From: Rhodocyclales bacterium
GTDB taxonomy: Bacteria; Pseudomonadota; Gammaproteobacteria; Burkholderiales; Rhodocyclaceae
Length of the DNA: 49,570 bases
Assembly (NCBI GenBank): GCA_016183655.1
Contig: JACPEH010000006.1
Coordinates: forward strand, 1 to 49,570
Direction of reading: 5' to 3'
In this document: positions 44,723 to 49,570 of the stretch, one piece after another
Position numbering within the stretch: position 1 is the first letter of the stretch
Layout of the letters: the number at the start of each line of letters is the position of its first letter
The notes under the pieces: model-generated
Database searches by the model: none
What the model saw: the letters and a program-made list of their open reading frames with translations, nothing else
Told to the model about the DNA's origin: nothing
Made by a program: the position numbers and the translations under genes

Positions 44723-45778
44723 TCAGGACCAGCCGCGCATCAGCGCCAGGCCGTGTGCACCGTGCGCCCAGGCCTCGCCCATCATCGCCGGCCGCATGCC
44801 GCCCAGCGCCAGCACCGGCAGCGGGCAGCGCTTGACCATCTGCGCGAACCTGTCCCAGCCGATGCCGGTGGCCTGCGGATGCGTCGGCGTCGGCAGCAGC
44901 GGGCCGAGCAGTGCGTAGTCGAGTTCCAGCGCGGCGGCCTGATCCAGCTCCCCGGCGGTGTGGCACGAGGCGCCGACCCAGGCGAAATCCGGGCGAGCCG
45001 TGTAGTTCTGCAGCGACGTCGACGAGAGGTGGATGCCGTCGGCGCCGACGCGCCGCGCCAGGTCGGCGTCGTCGTTGACCACGACCAGCGCGCCATGCGG
45101 TTTCGCCAGCGCCACCGTGCCGCGCGCCAGCCGCTCACGCGCCGCGGCTGGCAGCGTCTTGTCGCGCACCTGCACGAAGCGCAGCCCGTGCTTGAGCGCT
45201 GCGGCGAGCCGCGCCAATTCGGTGTCGACGCCGTTTTCCTCGGCGTTGGTCAGCGCGCAGACGGTCGGCAGCGCCAGCCCCTTCAGGATCGGCCCGTTCG
45301 CCGGCAGGATCGGTTCCACCGTCGGCGGCGCGTCGTTGCGCAGCCAGGCGATCGCGTCGTGCTCGTGCGGATGGATTTCTCCGTCCCAGGCGGTGACGCG
45401 GAAGAAGCGGATGCGCACGGTGGCGTGCGGGTAGACGAACTCGCGCGTCAGCCACGGCGTCGCCGCGGTGATCGTGATGCCGAGCTCCTCGTGCAGCTCG
45501 CGCACGAGCGCGTCGTGGAAGCTCTCGCCGGCCTCGACCTTGCCGCCGGGGAATTCCCACCAGCCGGCGTAGACCTTGCCTGCGGGGCGGCGGGCGAGCA
45601 GGAAGTCGTGCTCGCCGCGCAGCAGCACCGCGGCGGACACCAGCGTCACCACGCGTTCCGCGCAATCCCCGGCGCGCGCGCCGGGGTCAGCGGAACCAGC
45701 CTCGCTGGCGCCGCAGGCGCTACTCGCTGGTGGCGAGGAGGCATCGGCCGGCAGGCCGGAACGACTCACCTTGCTCAC
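44723..45778 (-). CDS. Nudix hydrolase fused to a thiamine phosphate synthase-like domain
   Basis: A two-domain protein of up to 351 residues. The MutT-type Nudix domain has a full Nudix box (GKVEAGESFHDALVRELHEE followed by LG). The C-terminal half is ThiE-like (GLRFVQVRDK, VVVNDDADLARRVGADGIHL, LLGPLLPTPTHP), but key ThiE residues differ, so it may not make thiamine phosphate. The first domain probably cleans oxidised nucleotides. The GTG start at 45778 overlaps the stop of the upstream ATPase gene (GTGA). The first 42 codons are Ala/Ser/Pro-rich and coincide with three strong hairpins, so a start at GTG 45652 or 45649, next to VTLVSAAVLL, is a real alternative. Confidence 0.85.
   Translation of the reverse strand: MSKVSRSGLPADASSPPASSACGASEAGSADPGARAGDCAERVVTLVSAAVLLRGEHDFLLARRPAGKVYAGWWEFPGGKVEAGESFHDALVRELHEELGITITAATPWLTREFVYPHATVRIRFFRVTAWDGEIHPHEHDAIAWLRNDAPPTVEPILPANGPILKGLALPTVCALTNAEENGVDTELARLAAALKHGLRFVQVRDKTLPAAARERLARGTVALAKPHGALVVVNDDADLARRVGADGIHLSSTSLQNYTARPDFAWVGASCHTAGELDQAAALELDYALLGPLLPTPTHPQATGIGWDRFAQMVKRCPLPVLALGGMRPAMMGEAWAHGAHGLALMRGWS
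45655..45720. repeat. Array of three adjacent hairpins
   Basis: A long dyad has an outer stem GTTCCGC (45655-45661) paired with GCGGAAC (45690-45696), enclosing a perfect 20-base palindrome at 45667-45686. It is followed by CCAGC-CTC-GCTGG (45696-45708) and GCGCC-GCA-GGCGC (45708-45720). It lies at the junction between the ATPase gene and the conserved part of the Nudix gene. Confidence 0.75.
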
Positions 45779-46674
45779 TTCTGTTTCTTCGCCGGCTTTG
45801 CGGCCTGCGCGCCCGCCCAGTCCTTGGCGAACTGCCAGGCCACGCGGCCGCTGCGCGAGCCGCGCTGCAGCGCCCAGTTGAGCGCGTCGCGCTCGGCACC
45901 GGCGATGTCCCCGTCGGCGACGCCGAAGTGGCGCAGCCAGTGTGCAACGATGTCGAGGTACTCGTCCTGCGAGAACGGGTAGAACGAAATCCACAGGCCG
46001 AAGCGCTCCGACAGCGAGACCTTCTCCTCGATCGCCTCGCCGGGGTGGATCTCGTCGTCGACGGTGTGCGCCTCCAGGTTCTCGGAGAAATACTCCGGCA
46101 TCAGGTGGCGGCGGTTCGAGGTGGCGTAGATCAGCACGTTGTCCGGCGGCGCCGCGACCGAGCCGTCGAGCACCACCTTCAGCGCCTTGTAGGTGGCGTC
46201 GCCGGCCTCGAAGGAGAGGTCGTCGCAGAACACCATGAAACGCTCCGGCCGCTCCTGCACGAGGTCGACGATGTCCGGCAGGTCGACCAGGTCGGCCTTG
46301 TCGACCTCGATCAGGCGCAGCCCCTTCTTCGCGAATTCGTTCAGCAGCGCCTTGATCAGCGAGGATTTGCCGCAGCCGCGCGTGCCGGTGAGCAGCACGT
46401 TGTTGGCCGGCGCGCCGGCGACGAACTGGCGTGTGTTGGCGACGACGCGTGCCTTCTGCTCGTCGATGTCCTGCAGGTCGCGCAGGCGGATCGGGTGCGG
46501 CTTCGCCACCGGCTGCAGCCAGCCGCCCCCGTTGGCGCCCTTGCGCCAGCGGAAGGCGACCGCGGCCTGCCAGTCGGGGGCGGCCGGCGGCGCCGGCAGC
46601 ACGGCGTCGATGCGGTCGAGGAGTCGTTCGGCGCGTTGCAGGAAACTGGCGAGATGCGGGGTCGGATCGGTCAT
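45775..46674 (-). CDS. DUF815-family AAA+ ATPase
   Basis: A 299-residue P-loop ATPase. Walker A is LTGTRGCGKSSLIKALL, Walker B-like FMVFCDDLSFE, and a sensor-1-like IYATSNRRHL. The downstream pattern ERFGLWISFYPFSQDEYLDI is characteristic of the family. It is cytoplasmic and its function is unknown. The C-terminus is basic (KPAKKQK). The ATG at 46672-46674 precedes MTDPTPHLASFLQRAERLL; the longer frame runs into the divergent mltA gene. Confidence 0.88.
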   Translation of the reverse strand: MTDPTPHLASFLQRAERLLDRIDAVLPAPPAAPDWQAAVAFRWRKGANGGGWLQPVAKPHPIRLRDLQDIDEQKARVVANTRQFVAGAPANNVLLTGTRGCGKSSLIKALLNEFAKKGLRLIEVDKADLVDLPDIVDLVQERPERFMVFCDDLSFEAGDATYKALKVVLDGSVAAPPDNVLIYATSNRRHLMPEYFSENLEAHTVDDEIHPGEAIEEKVSLSERFGLWISFYPFSQDEYLDIVAHWLRHFGVADGDIAGAERDALNWALQRGSRSGRVAWQFAKDWAGAQAAKPAKKQK

Positions 46675-46726
46675 GGCGAGGCGGTAGAATGCGGGCTTCG
46701 AAGAACTCCGCACTGTAGCGAAACCC

Positions 46727-47965
46727 ATGAACAAACGCCATCGGGCGCTGCTGCTGGCGCCGCTCCTGCTGCTGCTTGCCGCCTGCGCCGGCCCGCGCGC
46801 GCCGCAACCCGCGGCCCCCGTCGCCTCGGCCGCCGCTCCCTGCGCCGCCTGCGCGCCTTGTCCGAAATGCCCCGGCGCCGAACCGGCGCCGCCGGCCGCC
46901 AAGCCGCTGCAGCCGGCACGCTGGGATGACATTGCCGGCTGGAACGAAGACGACCCGCGCGCCGCCTGGCCGGCCTTCCTGCTGAGCTGCCGCGGGCTGG
47001 CCGGCAAGCCGCAGTGGCCGCTCTGGCAACCGGCCTGCGAGGCGGCGAAGAGCGTCGACGCGAACGGCGCCGCCGCCGTACGCCGCTTCTTCGAGAGCCA
47101 GTTCCTGCCCTTCGTCGCCACCAACCCGGAAGGCAGCACCGAAGGCATGATCACCGGCTACTACGAGCCGCTGCTCGCCGGCGCGCGCAAGCGCAGCGGC
47201 ACGGCCCGCTACCCGCTGCATGCGGTGCCGAAGGACTTGCTGACGATCGAGCTCGGCGACGTCCTGCCCGAGCTGAAGGGCAAGCGCCTGCGCGGCCGCC
47301 TAGTCGGCAACAAGGTGCTGCCGTATTACTCGCGCGCCGAGATCGTCGAGCGCGAGCGCGACCACAGCGCACCGCCGGTGCTGCTCTGGGTCGACGACGC
47401 GGTCGAGGCCTTCTTCCTGCAGATCCAGGGTTCCGGCCGCGTGCGCCTGCCATCGGGCGAGCTGGTCCGCGTCGGCTATGCTGATCAGAACGGCCATCCC
47501 TACCAGTCGATCGGCCGCGTGCTGCTCGACCGCGGCGACCTGCAGCCGGGCGAAGCGTCGATGCAGGGCATCCAGGCCTGGGCGCGCGCCAACCCGCAGA
47601 AACTCGACGAGCTGCTCAACGCCAACCCGAGCTACGTCTTCTTCCGCGAATTGCCGGCGAAGTTCGGCCCCGAGGACGGGCCGCCGGGCGCGCTCGGCGT
47701 GCCGCTGCTGGCCGAACGCACGATCGCCGTCGACCCGCGCCACATCCCGCTCGGCGCGCCGGTCTTCCTGGCCACGACGCGGCCGAATTCGGAGACGCCG
47801 CTGCGCCGGCTGGTGATGGCGCAGGACACCGGCGGCGCGATCAAGGGCGTCGTCCGTGCCGACTTCTTCTGGGGTTTTGGCGCCGAGGCCGGCGCCCAGG
47901 CCGGCAGGATGAAGCAGAGCGGGCGCATGTGGGTACTGCTGCCGCCGGGGGCTGCACCGAAGTAA
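46727..47965 (+). CDS. mltA: Membrane-bound lytic murein transglycosylase A
   Basis: A 412-residue outer-membrane lipoprotein that cleaves peptidoglycan with 1,6-anhydro product. The lipobox is LLLLAAC with Cys-20. The MltA barrel includes TEGMITGYYEPLLAGARK and DDAVEAFFLQIQGSGRV. The C-terminal 3D domain has the catalytic-acid region MAQDTGGAIKGVVRADFFWG. It is divergent from the ATPase gene, with TAGAAT at 46685-46690 as a possible -10. Downstream lie the amtB control elements. Confidence 0.94.
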   Translation: MNKRHRALLLAPLLLLLAACAGPRAPQPAAPVASAAAPCAACAPCPKCPGAEPAPPAAKPLQPARWDDIAGWNEDDPRAAWPAFLLSCRGLAGKPQWPLWQPACEAAKSVDANGAAAVRRFFESQFLPFVATNPEGSTEGMITGYYEPLLAGARKRSGTARYPLHAVPKDLLTIELGDVLPELKGKRLRGRLVGNKVLPYYSRAEIVERERDHSAPPVLLWVDDAVEAFFLQIQGSGRVRLPSGELVRVGYADQNGHPYQSIGRVLLDRGDLQPGEASMQGIQAWARANPQKLDELLNANPSYVFFRELPAKFGPEDGPPGALGVPLLAERTIAVDPRHIPLGAPVFLATTRPNSETPLRRLVMAQDTGGAIKGVVRADFFWGFGAEAGAQAGRMKQSGRMWVLLPPGAAPK

Positions 47966-47994
47966 GGCGTTGCGCCCGCTTGTGGTGCCGTAAC

Positions 47995-48009
47995 GCACCG
48001 CAAAGGTGC
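47995..48009. promoter_or_regulatory. NtrC-binding site 1 upstream of amtB
   Basis: GCACC-GCAAA-GGTGC is a perfect 5-bp dyad with a 5-base centre, matching the NtrC consensus. Its centre (48002) is about 117 bases upstream of the predicted start. GTAACGCACC (47990-47999) is repeated inverted at 48036-48045. Confidence 0.85.
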
Positions 48010-48025
48010 TGCGGTGCGCGAAAAG

Positions 48026-48040
48026 GCACGGTAATGGTGC
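48026..48040. promoter_or_regulatory. NtrC-binding site 2 upstream of amtB
   Basis: GCACG-GTAAT-GGTGC matches the NtrC consensus with one dyad mismatch. Its centre (48033) is 31 bases from site 1, the same spacing as at glnA. The flank GGTGCGTTA is shared with glnA site 1. Confidence 0.8.
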
Positions 48041-48092
48041 GTTACGTGCCCATTGTGGGGCGCAAGCCGTTGATTATTGGTGCATGGCTGCT

Positions 48093-48108
48093 TGGCAGGA
48101 TTATTGCT
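48093..48108 (+). promoter_or_regulatory. Sigma-54 promoter of amtB
   Basis: TGGCAGG-N4-TTGCT matches the -24/-12 consensus with the GG (48094-48095) and GC (48106-48107) 10 bases apart. The predicted start is near 48119, 22 bases before the amtB ATG. Confidence 0.87.
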
Positions 48109-48140
48109 CAATGGCTCCGACCGTTTTTTCCGGAGGAGCC

Positions 48141-49343
48141 ATGGACGCGCTCAAAACTGCCAACGATACTTTGTTCATCCTGCTCGGCGCCATCATGGTG
48201 CTGGCCATGCACGCCGGCTTCGCCTTCCTAGAGGTCGGCACCGTGCGCAAGAAGAACCAGGTCAACGCGCTGGTCAAGATCATCACCGACTTCGGCGTGT
48301 CGACCATCGCCTACTTCTTCATCGGCTACGGCATCGCCTATGGCGTCAATTTCTTTGCCGGCGCCGAGACGCTGGTCGAGAAGAACGGCTTCGAGTTGAC
48401 CAAGTTCTTCTTCCTGCTGACCTTCGCCGCGGCGATTCCGGCGATCATCTCGGGAGGCATCGCCGAGCGCGCCAGGTTCAATCCGCAGCTCGCCGCGACC
48501 TTCCTCATCGTCGGCTTCGTCTACCCGTTCTTCGAGGGCATCGCCTGGAACCAGGCCCTCGGCATCCAGGCCTGGCTGAAGGCCAGCTTCGGCGAGGAGT
48601 TCCACGACTTCGCCGGCTCCGTCGTGGTGCATGCGATGGGCGGCTGGATCGCGCTGCCGGCGGTGCTGCTGCTCGGCGCCCGCCACGGCCGCTACCGCAA
48701 GAGCGGCGAGATCTCGGCGCACCCGCCGTCGTCGATCCCCTTCCTTGCGCTCGGCGCCTGGATCCTCACCGTCGGCTGGTTCGGCTTCAACGTGATGAGC
48801 GCGCAGACGCTGGACAAGATCTCCGGCCTGGTCGCGCTCAATTCGCTGATGGCGATGGTCGGCGGCACGCTGGTGGCGCTGGTGCTCGGCAAAAACGACC
48901 CCGGCTTCGTGCATAACGGCCCGCTCGCCGGCCTGGTCGCCGTCTGCGCCGGTTCCGACCTGATGCACCCGATGGGCGCGCTGGTCGTCGGCGGCGTCGC
49001 CGGCGCGCTGTTCGTCGTCATGTTCACGTTGACGCAGAACCGCTGGAAGATCGACGACGTGCTCGGCGTCTGGCCGCTGCACGGCCTGTGCGGCGCCTGG
49101 GGAGGCATCGCCGCCGGCATCTTCGGCAGCAAGGCGCTCGGCGGTCTCGGCGGCATCGCCTTCATGCCGCAGCTGATCATGACCGCGCTGGCGATCACCG
49201 TCGCACTGGTCGGCGGCGGCGCCGTCTACGGCATGCTCAAGGTGACGATGGGCCTGCGCCTCGACCAGGAAGAGGAGTACGAGGGCGCCGACCTGAGCAT
49301 CCACAAGATCACGGCGACGCCGGAGCGCGAGCCGAACTGGTAA
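48141..49343 (+). CDS. amtB: Ammonium transporter Amt
   Basis: A 400-residue ammonium channel with eleven expected membrane helices. Family motifs include [16 protein letters not shown] near the N-terminus, the recruitment-site aspartate D156 and first pore histidine H164 in [14 protein letters not shown], and the second pore histidine H314 in [12 protein letters not shown]. There is no cleavable signal peptide. The ATG at 48141 follows GGAGGAG (48132-48138). Upstream extension of the frame would run through the sigma-54 promoter. No glnK lies on either visible side, unlike the usual glnK-amtB order. Confidence 0.95.
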   Translation: MDALKTANDTLFILLGAIMVLAMHAGFAFLEVGTVRKKNQVNALVKIITDFGVSTIAYFFIGYGIAYGVNFFAGAETLVEKNGFELTKFFFLLTFAAAIPAIISGGIAERARFNPQLAATFLIVGFVYPFFEGIAWNQALGIQAWLKASFGEEFHDFAGSVVVHAMGGWIALPAVLLLGARHGRYRKSGEISAHPPSSIPFLALGAWILTVGWFGFNVMSAQTLDKISGLVALNSLMAMVGGTLVALVLGKNDPGFVHNGPLAGLVAVCAGSDLMHPMGALVVGGVAGALFVVMFTLTQNRWKIDDVLGVWPLHGLCGAWGGIAAGIFGSKALGGLGGIAFMPQLIMTALAITVALVGGGAVYGMLKVTMGLRLDQEEEYEGADLSIHKITATPEREPNW

Positions 49344-49396
49344 GCCCTCGGCGCAAACGCGGATATCGGCCGGGCAGGCGCAGCGCTCCTGACCGC

Positions 49397-49427
49397 AGAG
49401 CCCGGCCGTGCGCCGGGCTCTTTTTTT
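49397..49427 (+). terminator. Intrinsic terminator after amtB
   Basis: A 9-bp stem AGAGCCCGG (49397-49405) with CCGGGCTCT (49413-49421) is followed by a run of T residues to 49427. The putative intron begins three bases later. Confidence 0.92.
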
Positions 49428-49430
49428 GTT

Positions 49431-49570
49431 GTGCGCCCGGCACGGGCGCACTCACTTGGAGGTGAAAGTCCTCTACTCGCCCGGCAAGGGGAAGAGTTAG
49501 CCGAACGGCAAGGGTGTTCTGGGCGACTGGAAATCTGGAGGAAGCCGAAGGCAAAGCGCTGGCCTGACGA
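49431..49570 (+). mobile_element. Group II intron, 5' end (partial)
   Basis: The sequence starts GTGCG, the group II 5' splice-site consensus. It forms a 9-bp hairpin (49431-49439 with 49443-49451) and continues with GGAGGTGAAAGTCCTC and GAAGAGTTAGCCGAACGGCA. These resemble the domain I start of bacterial group II introns known to me. The window ends before any reverse transcriptase gene or domain V, so class and completeness are unknown. Confidence 0.7.

Noticed and set aside
44723..47221. Minus-strand frame continuing upstream of the Nudix-ThiE gene across the ATPase and mltA
   Set aside because: It covers the P-loop ATPase in a different frame; no conserved domain lies upstream of the Nudix fold.

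Overview
The window is GC-rich and almost fully coding. No gap between genes exceeds about 280 bases. Gene content and order point to a betaproteobacterium, most likely Rhodocyclales/Rhodocyclaceae: ftsY-ftsE-ftsX; a paired M16 peptidase with rsmD-coaD-ferredoxin; TPR-lolB-ispE-tRNA-Gln-prs-rplY-pth-ychF; glnA-(DUF4124)-ntrB-ntrC; coaE-zapD-yacG. This placement is inferred from synteny and protein character, not from a database search.

Layout. 1-2678: tail of a CoA-transferase-type gene, then ftsYEX on the minus strand. 2798-6852: two periplasmic M16 peptidase-like proteins, rsmD, coaD and a 2[4Fe-4S] ferredoxin, closed by a bidirectional terminator. 6916-9789 (minus): a dynamin-like GTPase and mutM. 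9947-16735: a housekeeping run (TPR protein, lolB, ispE, tRNA-Gln, prs, rplY, pth, ychF). 16760-24411: a membrane PAS-GGDEF cyclase, gluQ, clsB with its ybhP-type partner, and a large receiver-HTH-PAS-GGDEF-EAL protein. 24581-26171 (minus): nadA and a rhodanese. 26172-31031: the nitrogen-control block glnA, DUF4124 protein, ntrB and ntrC. 31147-39918: one tight plus-strand gene run starting with birA and coaX and continuing into an unusual membrane/polyamine cluster (DUF350, SPFH, DUF4178, a 46-residue membrane protein, a membrane-embedded aminopropyltransferase, a Tat-exported FAD oxidoreductase, SAM decarboxylase). 39964-43649: trpB2, a SPOR protein, coaE, zapD and yacG. 43752-49343: a DMT permease, a Nudix-ThiE fusion, a DUF815 ATPase, mltA and amtB. 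The window ends inside what looks like the 5' end of a group II intron, one base after the T-tract region of the amtB terminator.

How the genes work together. The clearest regulatory story is nitrogen control. NtrB and NtrC are encoded here. Both glnA and amtB have a sigma-54 (-24/-12) promoter preceded by two NtrC-type dyads whose centres are exactly 31 bp apart. So the sensor, the activator and two expected targets lie in one window.

The most interesting poorly understood element is the cluster at 32700-39918. It joins SAM decarboxylation, an aminopropyltransferase built into the membrane, an exported flavoenzyme, and several membrane-associated proteins (SPFH, DUF350, DUF4178). I infer a polyamine-dependent envelope function; nothing in the sequence proves the chemistry. 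A second point is the 908-residue c-di-GMP protein, which carries a LuxR-type DNA-binding helix-turn-helix in the middle and an EAL domain lacking a key acidic residue. No CRISPR array, insertion sequence or prophage is visible apart from the partial intron.
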